Assembly: GCA_002423105.1 (NCBI GenBank)
Contig: DIUT01000046.1
Coordinates: 82,683-146,682, forward strand
DNA length: 64,000 nucleotides
Direction: 5' to 3'
DNA from: Geobacter sp. UBA6151
GTDB taxonomy: Bacteria > Desulfobacterota > Desulfuromonadia > Geobacterales > Pseudopelobacteraceae
The position numbers and the translations under genes were made by a program. How positions within the stretch are numbered: the stretch's first letter is position 1; each line of letters begins with the position of its first letter. Positions 8,520 through 17,444 of this stretch are shown in pieces. Under the pieces are notes generated by a model that was given only the letters and a program-made list of their open reading frames with translations, was not told the DNA's origin and made no database searches.

Positions 8520-9578
8520 ATGTTTGGACTGTTCAGTAGAAAAAAAGACCTGGTTGGGATCGATATCGGTTCCAGTTCTGTCAAGCTGGTGCAGGTATTG
8601 GCGGACAAGGACAGCTTTCAGCTGCTTAATCTGGGTATTGTCCCGTTGCCCCATGAGGCTATTGTGGACAACAGTCTTATGGATACCGCTGCCGTGGTGC
8701 AGGCTGTAAAGGATCTGGTGGCAAGCCTGGGCATCAAGACCAGGGATGTTGCCTGCTCCATTTCCGGCAATGCGGTGATCATCCGCAAGATATTACTTCC
8801 AGCCATGACCAGCGAAGAGCTTGAAGAGCAAATCAGTTGGGAGGCGGAGCAGTACATCCCCTTTGACATAAAAGATGTGCATGTAGATTTTCAGATTCTT
8901 GGCGCTGACCCCGTTGATCCTGGCAAGATACAGGTGCTGCTGGTGGCCAGCAAAAAGGATATCATTAATGATTATGTTTCAATTTTCAGTGATGCCGGTT
9001 TGAACCTTGCTGTCATGGATGTGGATGCCTTTGCCGTACAGAATGCCTTTGAGTTGAATTACGGACAGCCGGAAGTGGTGCGCGCCCTGGTTAATGTCGG
9101 CGCAGGCATCATGAATATCAATGTGATCAGGGATGGTTCCACGCTCTTTACCCGGGATGTTCAGATGGGGGGGCATCAGTATACCGAGGAAATTCAAAAA
9201 CAGCTTGGCTTTAACAGCGACGAGGCAGAAGCCAGAAAGATGCTGGCCGGTTCCTTAAGTGATCCTTTGCTGAAGGAGGTCATTGAGCGCACCAATGAAT
9301 CTCTTGCTCAGGAAATACGGCGTTCCATAGACTTCTATAATTCAACGGCAGCGAATGATGACCGGATTTCAGCGATCAGTATCTCAGGAGGCTGTTCCAA
9401 GATTTACGGCCTGCAAGATGCTGTGCAAGCCCGTCTGGGAATGGAGGTTGAGCTGCTTGATCCCTTTGCCAATCTCAGGTATGACGAAAAAACATTTGAT
9501 CCCGAATATCTGAAAGAAATCGCTCCTCTTATGGCGGTTGGCGTGGGGTTGGCCATGCGGAGGGTTGGGGATAAATGA
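8520..9578 (+). CDS. pilM: Type IV pilus inner-membrane platform protein PilM
   Basis: The 352-residue protein has an actin-like fold: the phosphate-1 motif IDIGSSSVKLVQ at about residues 15-26, the ATP-binding motif NVGAGIMNINV near 190, and ISISGGCSK near 280. PilM is cytoplasmic, binds the N-terminal peptide of PilN and links the PilNOP complex to the pilus motors. It overlaps pilN by 4 nt (ATGA), implying coupled translation. Confidence 0.93.
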   Translation: MFGLFSRKKDLVGIDIGSSSVKLVQVLADKDSFQLLNLGIVPLPHEAIVDNSLMDTAAVVQAVKDLVASLGIKTRDVACSISGNAVIIRKILLPAMTSEELEEQISWEAEQYIPFDIKDVHVDFQILGADPVDPGKIQVLLVASKKDIINDYVSIFSDAGLNLAVMDVDAFAVQNAFELNYGQPEVVRALVNVGAGIMNINVIRDGSTLFTRDVQMGGHQYTEEIQKQLGFNSDEAEARKMLAGSLSDPLLKEVIERTNESLAQEIRRSIDFYNSTAANDDRISAISISGGCSKIYGLQDAVQARLGMEVELLDPFANLRYDEKTFDPEYLKEIAPLMAVGVGLAMRRVGDK

Positions 9579-10147
9579 TCAGGATAAACTTACTTCCGAC
9601 ACGCGCTGCCAAAAAGAAGGAAACGGCGCTGCAGCAGGCCGTTATCCTTGTGGCGAGCCTTGTGCTGGTTCTGGTGATTGTGCTCGGTCTATGGCTGATG
9701 CGCCTCGGTCAGATATCCAGTGTGAACAAGGATATTACCGCAGCAAAAGCCCGGATAAGTGAGCTCGAACAGAAGATAGGCAAGCTGAACAACCTGAAAA
9801 AATTGAAGGACGAGGTAAAGAAGAAACTTGATGTGCTGACCCAGCTTCGTGCAAACAAAACCGGTCCGGCAAGTCGGCTGGCCGCTCTCAGCGATATTAC
9901 GCCGGATCAGCTCTGGCTTGAATCCTACCGGGAGACCGGGCAAAACATAAAAATTGCCGGCACAGCGTTCAACGAAGAATTGATTGCGCAATTTATCCGT
10001 GCACTGGAAGACTCTCCAGAGTTTGAGCGGGTAGACTTGGTAGTATCGGAACAGCGGGATGTGGCCGGTACCAAACTGAAGCGCTTTGAGCTGACCTTCA
10101 AGATAGAGGGGCCAAAAGCGCCTCAGAATACACCGCCTGGGAAGTAA
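9575..10147 (+). CDS. pilN: Type IV pilus assembly protein PilN
   Basis: The 190-residue bitopic protein starts with MIRINLLP, the short cytoplasmic motif that docks PilM. One membrane helix (about 20-45) and a periplasmic coiled coil (50-85) precede a ferredoxin-like domain. It forms the alignment complex with PilO and PilP between the inner-membrane platform and the PilQ secretin. The tail is proline-rich. Its start overlaps pilM. Confidence 0.92.
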   Translation: MIRINLLPTRAAKKKETALQQAVILVASLVLVLVIVLGLWLMRLGQISSVNKDITAAKARISELEQKIGKLNNLKKLKDEVKKKLDVLTQLRANKTGPASRLAALSDITPDQLWLESYRETGQNIKIAGTAFNEELIAQFIRALEDSPEFERVDLVVSEQRDVAGTKLKRFELTFKIEGPKAPQNTPPGK

Positions 10148-10180
10148 CGGTTACTCCACTCCCGATGGAAGGGATCGACC

Positions 10181-10786
10181 ATGGATCCACGTATAGAAAA
10201 ATTGTTCAAACTTCCCAATAAACAGAAAATTGCCCTGTTTGTTGTGTTGCTTGTTGTTGAGGCGGCAGCCCTGATCTGGTTTCTGTATCTGCCAAAACAT
10301 CAGGAGTTGAATAAACTGACTGAAGAACACGCAAAGCTGCAAAAGGATATTGCCGAGAAGACCAGTATTGCCGGCAATCTGCCCAAATTGCAGAAAGAGT
10401 ACGATGAGCTGAATGCGTCACTTGAAAAAGCTTTGACCGAGTTGCCCAACTCCCGTGAAATACCATCGTTGCTCACCGGTATCACCAATGTTGGGAAAGG
10501 CGCCGGTCTGGATTTTCTTGTTTTCAAGCCGAAGCCGGAAGTGAAAAAGGATTTTTATGCCGATGTGCCGGTTGATATCTCGGTGTCGGGTTCATATCTG
10601 AGCGTTGCCAACTTTTTTGCCGCAGTGGCGAACCTGCCCCGGATAGTCAATATCACCAATGTTGATTTTGCCGAGGTACGAAACGTCAACAACAGGATTA
10701 CGACAAAGGTAAATTGCCTGGCCACCACGTTCCGGTTCCTCGGCAAGGAAGAGATTCAGGATGACAAGAAAAAACCTAAAAAATAA
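10181..10786 (+). CDS. pilO: Type IV pilus assembly protein PilO
   Basis: This 201-residue protein has one N-terminal membrane helix (about 17-37), a coiled coil (LNKLTEEHAKLQKDI...) and a C-terminal ferredoxin-like domain (VDISVSGSYLSVANFFAAV). It pairs with PilN in the periplasm. An AAGGGA ribosome site lies 6 nt before the start. The last 26 nt overlap the beginning of pilP in another frame. Confidence 0.92.
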   Translation: MDPRIEKLFKLPNKQKIALFVVLLVVEAAALIWFLYLPKHQELNKLTEEHAKLQKDIAEKTSIAGNLPKLQKEYDELNASLEKALTELPNSREIPSLLTGITNVGKGAGLDFLVFKPKPEVKKDFYADVPVDISVSGSYLSVANFFAAVANLPRIVNITNVDFAEVRNVNNRITTKVNCLATTFRFLGKEEIQDDKKKPKK

Positions 10787-11288
10787 TCTGGTTCTTGCGA
10801 CTGCGGCTCTTATTGTGGCTTCAGGCGCCGGATGCAAGAAAGAGCAACCGCCTCCGCCGCCAGCTCCGGTGATTATCCAGAAGCCGAAGATTGCTGTTCA
10901 GAAGCCGGTCAGTTCGGTTGCTGCGCCGACCAACCAGTTTGATTTCAGCAAAAAGAAAGATCCGTTCAAGCCATATGTCGTTGCCAAGCCTGACGCGTCC
11001 GCCAAAACCGCCAGAAAGCCTGATAAACCAGCGTTGCCCATTCATAGTTTTGCTCTGGAACAGTTTCGTTTGATCGGTGTCGTGGCTGACCCCAACGGGA
11101 ACAGAGCCATGGTGGTGGACCCGGCTGGTAAGGGATATGTGCTGAAAGTGGGCATGAGCGTTGGCAGTGATGAAGCCCGGGTAACCAGAATTGATGGTTC
11201 GGGTGTGGATCTTGTACGGCAATTTCGTGATGATAGCGGTAAAACTCGCAAGGAAACGGTCAAAATTCCATTGCTGAGGAAACCGTAA
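10761..11288 (+). CDS. pilP: Type IV pilus lipoprotein PilP
   Basis: The 175-residue protein has a lipoprotein signal with lipobox-like ASGAGC (Cys about residue 25), then a proline-rich linker (KKEQPPPPPAPV) and a compact C-terminal beta domain (LEQFRLIGVVADPNGNRAMV). PilP bridges the PilNO complex to the N-domains of PilQ. Its start lies inside pilO. Confidence 0.9.
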   Translation: MTRKNLKNNLVLATAALIVASGAGCKKEQPPPPPAPVIIQKPKIAVQKPVSSVAAPTNQFDFSKKKDPFKPYVVAKPDASAKTARKPDKPALPIHSFALEQFRLIGVVADPNGNRAMVVDPAGKGYVLKVGMSVGSDEARVTRIDGSGVDLVRQFRDDSGKTRKETVKIPLLRKP

Positions 11289-11300
11289 GGAGTGTTCCCG

Positions 11301-14033
11301 ATGAAATGTGTCCAGTCAAAAATGCGGCATATAGCTTTGTTTCTTCTACTGGCTCTTGCGGTGCCGGGTGCGTTTGCGCCGGAGAAGGTCCTGGCAGCCT
11401 CGGATACCATCAAGGCGACGGATACCGCGCAGATTACCATTAAGGAAGTCAAAATGGTCGGCACCGGAGCAGATCAGGAGCTGGTCATCGAGGTCAGCAG
11501 TCCGGTTGCTTACACAAGTTATAAGACATCGGCTCCGAATCGCCTGGTAATCGACTTTTCACAGACAGTGTTTGTTGAATCCCTGGGCTCCGTTGAATTT
11601 GCGAACGGCCCGGTCAGCAAGTTAATAACCAGAAAGTTTGAGACGGAAGCGGGCGTACTGACCAGAATGGAACTGTATTTGCCCCAGGATTTGCAGCCGG
11701 TTATCAAACCTTCTCCCGACAAGACCGGCGAATTGCGTATTGCATTTCCCGGTTTTGTGCTTCCTGTTGCGGATGTAGCGCCCGCTCTGCCCGTTGCGGT
11801 TGAGGCCGCTCCTGTTCCTGACTCTGCTCCTGCTCCTGTTGTTGCTCAGGAATCTCCTTCTCAGCCGCCGGAGGCTGTGGCATCGTCAACGGTGTCCGAT
11901 CAGGCAGTCCAGGCCGCAAAGCCGACAACAGTAACCGATGTTGTTTCCCGTGATGGTGGTGTTGAAGTGCTGGTTGACGGTGCTTTTAAGGAGTACAAGA
12001 CCATGCGGCTGTCCAAGCCGGAACGTCTTGTGATTGACCTTATGGATGTGCAGGCGGGGGCTGTTGCCCGGTTGATCCAGTTGAACACAGCCGGTTTGTC
12101 CACGGCGCGCATTGGAACGTATCCCGGCAAGGTGCGGGTTGTGCTGGATGCGGTGAACGGCTCGTTGCCTGATGCCGCCTATGAACATACACCCGCCGGT
12201 ATCCGGGTTTCCTTTGTGGCCACTGCCGACAGTCGGCAACAACCGGACAGCCAGACACAGAAGGCGTCGTCAGCGGTGCCTGCTGTGCAGGGTGCAGCAC
12301 CAGTTCCGGTTGCCGAAACAAACATTGCTTCCGGACCAGCGACAAAGGCTGCTCCAGGCCGGATTGAGGCCATTGATTTTCAGGTGGTGGACGGCATAAG
12401 CCGGGTGAGTGTGAAGGCCAGCGGTGCTGTTTCTATCGGTGAGCCAGTAAAAACGCCGGGTTTTATAACGCTGAACATCAAGAATGCCCTGCTGCCCCGT
12501 AGTCTGCAACGTTCATTTGAATCTCAACACTTCCCCTCATCAGTGCTGCGGGTAACCCCGGTGCAGATGCGTACAAAAACCGGCCATGATGCCATGATCA
12601 GGGTTGCGCTGCGTGTCGATATGCCATATGAGTTGCGCCGTGAAGCGGATATGCTCTACCTTGACATCAAAAATCCTGTTGAGGAGAAAAAGATACCATC
12701 CATAGCTCCTGTTACCGGGACATCGCGGAACGCTTCCTCGAAAGCGGCTGCCGTACTGCCTGTTGAGCAGATCGTACAGGACAATGGTCAGCAGGCACCT
12801 GATGGAAAAGTCAGATATACCGGTCGGAAGGTAACGTTGGAATTTGCTGATGCTGAGGTGGGCAAGATTCTGCAACTGCTTGCTGAAGTCAGTAACAGAA
12901 ACTTCATTTTCAGCGATGATGTCGGCAAGCAGAAAATCAACATGAAGCTGGCCAATGTGCCCTGGGATCAGGCGCTGGCCATTATTCTTGAGACCAATGG
13001 GCTTGACAAATACGATGACGGCAATGTCACCCAGATCAGGAAAAAGGGCAGTTTCAAGTCGCAAAGGGAAGAGGAAATCGAGTTGCGTAAAGCGACCTAC
13101 CGCAGTGAACCGCTTGTTACGGAGCTGATTGAAGTCAACTATTCTAAAATTAGTGATATCAAGAAGCAGTTTGAAGGCATCAGGAAGGCCTATGGTGACC
13201 TTGGTACGATCGAAGAGGATGAGCGGACGGGAAAGATAATCGTAACCGGCATTGCACCTGCCATTGCCGAGATGAAAAAGTTGCACAAGGAACTGGACGT
13301 TCCTGAACGGCAGGTGATGATTGAGGCCCGAATTGTTGAAGCCTCCAGCGCCTTCACCCGTTCATTGGGTGTCAACTGGGGTATCCATTACCGGGACGGG
13401 TCGGCATCCATTGCCGGGATCAATTCCTTTGACACCAGTTTTGGCGGTATAGCGTCCAACGTGCCGCCCACCAGCGGGGTCAGCGGTACGCCAGGCGGAT
13501 CAGCGGGGATTTCTTTTGGAACACTTGCCAGTAACATCAAACTGGACCTGCGCCTCAATGCTGCGGTCAGCGCGGGTATGGTGCGGATTGTCTCAACGCC
13601 CAAGGTGGCGACACTGAACCGTAAAACTGCAAAAATAACCCAAGGGCAACAGATTCCTTACACGGCATCCACCTCTGACAAGGTTGAAACAAAATTTGTG
13701 GAAGCTGCCCTTGCCCTTGAGGTGACGCCCAATATCAATCCCAATGGCACCATTATCATGAAAATCGATGCCAAAAATGATGCCCCTGGCGCCACCGGCA
13801 ATCCCCCTGCCATTAACAAGAAACAGGCAACCACCGAAATGATGCTGCGTGATGGTGAAACCACGGTTATCGGCGGTATTTTTGTGGAAAGCGATACGGT
13901 TGGTGATGAGGGAGTACCATTCTTGCAGGATGTTCCCTGGCTTGGCAACCTGTTCAAGTCTTCGGATGTGAAGCGGAACCGCAATGAGTTGCTCATCTTC
14001 ATCACACCACGAATACTGGGTAATAACCCCTGA
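11301..14033 (+). CDS. pilQ: Type IV pilus secretin PilQ
   Basis: The 910-residue outer-membrane secretin has a signal peptide ending near LAASD. Three AMIN-like regions follow (about 45-135, 210-300 and 355-450), which bind peptidoglycan. After these come a secretin N0/N1 region (about 510-690) and the multimerising secretin domain (about 735-905) with VEAALALEVTPNIN and the C-terminal signature near RNELLIFITPRI. Ala/Pro-rich linkers separate the AMIN units. ATG 11301 is chosen because AAGGAG lies 8 nt upstream; the in-frame GTG at 11292 overlaps that site. It ends the pilMNOPQ block. Confidence 0.93.
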   Translation: MKCVQSKMRHIALFLLLALAVPGAFAPEKVLAASDTIKATDTAQITIKEVKMVGTGADQELVIEVSSPVAYTSYKTSAPNRLVIDFSQTVFVESLGSVEFANGPVSKLITRKFETEAGVLTRMELYLPQDLQPVIKPSPDKTGELRIAFPGFVLPVADVAPALPVAVEAAPVPDSAPAPVVAQESPSQPPEAVASSTVSDQAVQAAKPTTVTDVVSRDGGVEVLVDGAFKEYKTMRLSKPERLVIDLMDVQAGAVARLIQLNTAGLSTARIGTYPGKVRVVLDAVNGSLPDAAYEHTPAGIRVSFVATADSRQQPDSQTQKASSAVPAVQGAAPVPVAETNIASGPATKAAPGRIEAIDFQVVDGISRVSVKASGAVSIGEPVKTPGFITLNIKNALLPRSLQRSFESQHFPSSVLRVTPVQMRTKTGHDAMIRVALRVDMPYELRREADMLYLDIKNPVEEKKIPSIAPVTGTSRNASSKAAAVLPVEQIVQDNGQQAPDGKVRYTGRKVTLEFADAEVGKILQLLAEVSNRNFIFSDDVGKQKINMKLANVPWDQALAIILETNGLDKYDDGNVTQIRKKGSFKSQREEEIELRKATYRSEPLVTELIEVNYSKISDIKKQFEGIRKAYGDLGTIEEDERTGKIIVTGIAPAIAEMKKLHKELDVPERQVMIEARIVEASSAFTRSLGVNWGIHYRDGSASIAGINSFDTSFGGIASNVPPTSGVSGTPGGSAGISFGTLASNIKLDLRLNAAVSAGMVRIVSTPKVATLNRKTAKITQGQQIPYTASTSDKVETKFVEAALALEVTPNINPNGTIIMKIDAKNDAPGATGNPPAINKKQATTEMMLRDGETTVIGGIFVESDTVGDEGVPFLQDVPWLGNLFKSSDVKRNRNELLIFITPRILGNNP

Positions 14034-14137
14034 CAGGTATGAAATAACAGATGGCTTTGCCATCTGCTCTGCCGGGTGAATGAAGATATTTATGTCGTTT
14101 GGTGATGACGAGAACCATGCACGAAAGGAGTTTATTG

Positions 14138-14803
14138 ATGAAGACAACAGGATGGCGGGTACTGCTTCTGGTTATGATAACTACCGTGATCGGAATGCTG
14201 GCAGGATGCGGAAACGGTGGTGGCAGCATGGCTACAAACGGTACGCTTGCGCTTGCCGATATATCTGTGACCGACCTGTCGGGTGGCAAATATACGGTTG
14301 AAACTACGGCGACCTTTACGCCGGCTTCGGGGACCAACATAGCCGGAGGCCCTGAGATTGCATACACAGCAACGTTTGGGTCCATCACCAGAACCGGTAA
14401 TGTAATTCCACAGGGTACAACGGGAACCGCAGTAATAGGTCCCTGGGAGGTTGATCAGGCGTTTGAGCCGGTTATCATTACAATAGTAGCGTCAACAGGT
14501 GGTCTTTCCGCGACGAAGAAATCAAGCATACCGGCCATTGCTTCTTTGTCTGTCTCGCCGGCAACCGCTGCTTTTGCAAATACCGATACTGCCGGAACCA
14601 GTAAAACCATTACCGTTTCCGGCGGCTTCAGCCCCTACACCGTTGCATCCGCGACACCTGCAGATATAAGCGCAACAATTTCCGGAAGTTCGGTGACTAT
14701 TACCAAGTTGTCAGCATCCGGTCCTACAAACACCAGTACAACGGTTACCGTAACAGACAACCGGGGTAATCAGACACAGATTATTGTCGGTTACTTCAAA
14801 TAA
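14138..14803 (+). CDS. Secreted lipoprotein, Ig-like beta protein (unknown function)
   Basis: The 221-residue protein has a lipoprotein signal with lipobox LAGC (VIGMLAGCGNGGG). The mature chain is Ser/Thr/Gly-rich and beta-prone, with two Ig-like repeats (TVETTATFTPASGTN; KTITVSGGFSPYTV). I recognise no enzyme motif. AAAGGAG is 8 nt before ATG 14138. It lies about 100 nt after pilQ and 18 nt before a larger protein of the same type, so both may be surface partners of the pilus system. Confidence 0.7.
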   Translation: MKTTGWRVLLLVMITTVIGMLAGCGNGGGSMATNGTLALADISVTDLSGGKYTVETTATFTPASGTNIAGGPEIAYTATFGSITRTGNVIPQGTTGTAVIGPWEVDQAFEPVIITIVASTGGLSATKKSSIPAIASLSVSPATAAFANTDTAGTSKTITVSGGFSPYTVASATPADISATISGSSVTITKLSASGPTNTSTTVTVTDNRGNQTQIIVGYFK

Positions 14804-14821
14804 CGACAGGAGATACTGCTG

Positions 14822-16717
14822 ATGATGCGTCAGATGATAACAGGCTGTAAATCTCTGCTGGTAATAGTGCTGCTTAGCCTGCTTGGTTGTGGCGGTAGCG
14901 GTTCCTCGCAAAACCTTGCTCCGGTAACTCCGGGTGGTTCATCGGGAGCAACAGGGGCAATTACCATAGCCAGTACGGCGCTTGCTCAAGGCGCAAGTAC
15001 GGCAGTTTCTGTTGCCTTTACCTATGCTGACGGCTCACCGGCATCAGGCGTAAACGTTGATTTCACCACCACGCTTGGCACGATCAGCCCGGCAACGGTT
15101 GTCACCGATGGGCAGGGTACAGCCAGCGCTACTCTGCTGGCCGGCACAACAGCCGGTACGGGGCAGGTTACAGCAAACGCCACCTATGGCGGGAAGACCT
15201 ACGTAAAATCGGCAAACTTCCAGGTAAACCTGCCGCCGCTCCACCTCTCCACTATTACTCTTGGTGCTGAATCGCTTTCCTATGGCGGCACCACCAGCGT
15301 AACTGTGTCGGTGCTTGACACCAATAACGCCGTGTACACCGGTCAGGAACTGGATGTTTATTTCACCAGCACTGCGGCAGGCAGCGGTACTGCATCGATA
15401 ACCTCACCAGTGCGTACGGTAAATGGAGTAGCCACCACCACCTACAGGGCGTTGACGGTGACCGGAACTGATACCATTACCGCCACCATTTCAGGTTCAA
15501 GTGTAACGAAAACTCTTTCCGTCACGCCGCTGAGTGCCGGCTCCATTACCTATGTCAGTGCAACACCGACCAATCTGGCCTTGAAAGGTACCGGCGGTAT
15601 CGGCAAGTCCGAAGTTTCTACCGTTGTATTTCGGGTGCTTGATTCAAGTGGAGCAGTGCGGCCCAATACCACCGTTGATTTTTCGCTGAATACGACAGTG
15701 GGCGGCATTTCGCTCTCCTCCACATCGGGCAGTACCGGTGCTGACGGCACAGTTGCTGTGCAGGTGAATTCGGGTATCATCGCTACATCGGTGCGGGTGA
15801 CTGCTACTGTACGGGGCAGCAGCATTTCAACCCAGTCGGAACAGCTGGTAGTTTCCACCGGCCTGCCTGCCCAGGATGGATTTTCTATTTCAATTGAGAC
15901 CTTGAACGTTGAGGCATGGAACATTGATGGTGTTACTGATCAGGTGACGGCACGGCTTTCCGACCATTTCCGTAACCCGGTGCCTGACGGCACGGCAGTC
16001 TACTTCACGACTAATGGCGGTAGTATTCAACCTTCCTGTACCACGGCGGGCGGCGCATGCAGTGTTACCTGGACCAGTCAGAATCCGCGTCCTGCTAATG
16101 GCCGCGCACGGGTATTGGCCTATGCCATTGGTGAGGAATATTTCATTGATCTTAATGGCAATGGTGTGGCTGATGCAGGTGAGTTTGTTGATGACCCAGA
16201 GGCGTTCCGTGATGACAATGAGAACAGTGTTCGGGATGCCAGTGAAACATTTATTGATTTCAATGGAGATGGCATCTACAGCACGGGCGATGGCAAATAC
16301 AATGGTGTGCTGCAAGGTGTTGCATACATAGGCGCACCGAAGTCAAAGCATGTGTTCAGCAATACCACGCTGGTCATGGCCAGTTCCGGAGCCTTGATTG
16401 CCAACAGCTGCGGCAGCAGTATCGCAGTGGCGCTCGGCGGCTCAATCTCATGCAATATAACCGTCAATGATGTGAACGGTAACATCATGCCGGCCGGAAC
16501 AACGGTTGCCTTTACCTACCAGTCAGTGGTTTCGGGCATAACCTTGACATCGTCCAACTACACGTTCCCGAACTCTTCAGCAAATTCCGGCGCCACACTT
16601 TCCGTTGCACTGACGGATTCAGGGACTGCACCGACACCGGTTGGACGTGGTGTATTCAAAGTTACGGTAACTTCGCCAAAAGGTGTGGAATCAGTTGGTA
16701 TCTACCAAGTAAACTGA
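14822..16717 (+). CDS. Ig-like (Big_1/invasin-type) lipoprotein with Ca-binding-like loops
   Basis: The 631-residue lipoprotein (lipobox LLGC, Cys about residue 23) contains about five Big_1/invasin-like beta repeats. These are marked by recurring phrases such as SPASGVNVDFTTTLGTISP, VTDGQGTASATLLAG and NPVPDGTAVYFTTNGGSI. Around residues 440-490 there are acidic loops with the DxNGNGxxDxxE pattern (DLNGNGVADAGE, DFNGDGIYSTGDG) that resemble EF-hand or dockerin calcium sites. Such proteins are usually surface adhesins or structural layers. Position after pilQ suggests a surface or pilus-associated role, but no direct evidence shows it. AGGAG precedes the start by 9 nt. Confidence 0.75.
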   Translation: MMRQMITGCKSLLVIVLLSLLGCGGSGSSQNLAPVTPGGSSGATGAITIASTALAQGASTAVSVAFTYADGSPASGVNVDFTTTLGTISPATVVTDGQGTASATLLAGTTAGTGQVTANATYGGKTYVKSANFQVNLPPLHLSTITLGAESLSYGGTTSVTVSVLDTNNAVYTGQELDVYFTSTAAGSGTASITSPVRTVNGVATTTYRALTVTGTDTITATISGSSVTKTLSVTPLSAGSITYVSATPTNLALKGTGGIGKSEVSTVVFRVLDSSGAVRPNTTVDFSLNTTVGGISLSSTSGSTGADGTVAVQVNSGIIATSVRVTATVRGSSISTQSEQLVVSTGLPAQDGFSISIETLNVEAWNIDGVTDQVTARLSDHFRNPVPDGTAVYFTTNGGSIQPSCTTAGGACSVTWTSQNPRPANGRARVLAYAIGEEYFIDLNGNGVADAGEFVDDPEAFRDDNENSVRDASETFIDFNGDGIYSTGDGKYNGVLQGVAYIGAPKSKHVFSNTTLVMASSGALIANSCGSSIAVALGGSISCNITVNDVNGNIMPAGTTVAFTYQSVVSGITLTSSNYTFPNSSANSGATLSVALTDSGTAPTPVGRGVFKVTVTSPKGVESVGIYQVN

Positions 16718-16734
16718 TAACCTGACAATTACCT

Positions 16735-16748
16735 CACACTTCGGTGTG
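16735..16748 (+). other. Short UUCG tetraloop hairpin
   Basis: CACAC-TTCG-GTGTG forms a five-pair stem with a very stable UUCG loop, 18 nt after the Ig-like lipoprotein stop. It lies just before a stronger hairpin and may aid termination. Confidence 0.4.
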
Positions 16749-16756
16749 TGAACAAA

Positions 16757-16782
16757 CAAAGGGGCGCTCCGGCGTCCCTTTG
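16757..16782 (+). terminator. Terminator of the pil/lipoprotein unit
   Basis: An 11-pair stem (one G-U pair) begins CAAAGGGGCGC at 16757 and closes at 16782 with a four-base loop, followed by CTATTTTG. It lies downstream of the Ig-like lipoprotein. Confidence 0.7.
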
Positions 16783-16840
16783 CTATTTTGAGACGCTATG
16801 GTATGCTGACGTAAGCATCTGTTTGCGAGAGATTGAATCC

Positions 16841-17434
16841 ATGGGATACGCCCTGAAAAAATCAGATCAGAAATGGACCTATGCCGATTATCTGCACTGG
16901 CCTGAAGGTGAGCGCAGGGAGCTGATTGATGGTGCGGCCTACACCATGAGCCCTGGGCCGAACCGCTTTCATCAAGAGCTTTCCGGCGCCTTGTTCAATC
17001 AGTTATATAATCACTTGAAAAGTAGAACCTGCAAAGTGTATGCGGCCCCCTTTGATGTGCGTTTGCCTGACAGTGCCGGAGCCTCGGATGAAGAGACCGA
17101 AACGGTGGTACAGCCTGATATTGTGGTGGTCTGTGATCCGGATAAACTGGACGAGCGCGGCTGCAAGGGAGCGCCGGACCTGATTGTGGAGATTTTGTCG
17201 CCCAGTACAGCCCAGCATGATCTGAAGGACAAGTTTTACCTGTACCAGCGGGTAGGGGTGAAAGAATACTGGGTACTGCATCCCACTGACAAGACGCTGA
17301 TGGTGTTCAAACTGAACGATAACGGAGAATTTGGAAGGCCTGAGATGTATGTTGCCGGTGACCGGGTTGCCCTGCCGCTTTTGGGTGATCTGGTGGTGGA
17401 TTTGACGGAACTGTTTCCTGCGGAAAAGGTGTAA
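16841..17434 (+). CDS. Uma2 family protein (DUF820, PD-(D/E)XK fold)
   Basis: The 197-residue protein matches the Uma2/DUF820 family: WTYADYLHWPEGERRELIDG at the start, VVQPDIVVVCDPDKL in the middle, DLIVEILSPSTAQHD and KEYWVLHP near the end. The D...E pattern (PDIVVV; VEILSP) fits a restriction-nuclease-like fold. The biological role of the family is poorly known. The start at 16841 begins the conserved domain; a longer in-frame reading to 16748 runs through the terminator hairpin and is unlikely. It is followed 10 nt later by the exporter genes, with no obvious functional link. Confidence 0.8.
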   Translation: MGYALKKSDQKWTYADYLHWPEGERRELIDGAAYTMSPGPNRFHQELSGALFNQLYNHLKSRTCKVYAAPFDVRLPDSAGASDEETETVVQPDIVVVCDPDKLDERGCKGAPDLIVEILSPSTAQHDLKDKFYLYQRVGVKEYWVLHPTDKTLMVFKLNDNGEFGRPEMYVAGDRVALPLLGDLVVDLTELFPAEKV

Positions 17435-17444
17435 GATTGTTTTC

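Noticed and set aside
16748..16840. Upstream in-frame extension of the Uma2 gene
   Set aside because: It would translate through the terminator hairpin at 16757-16782; the conserved domain starts after 16841.
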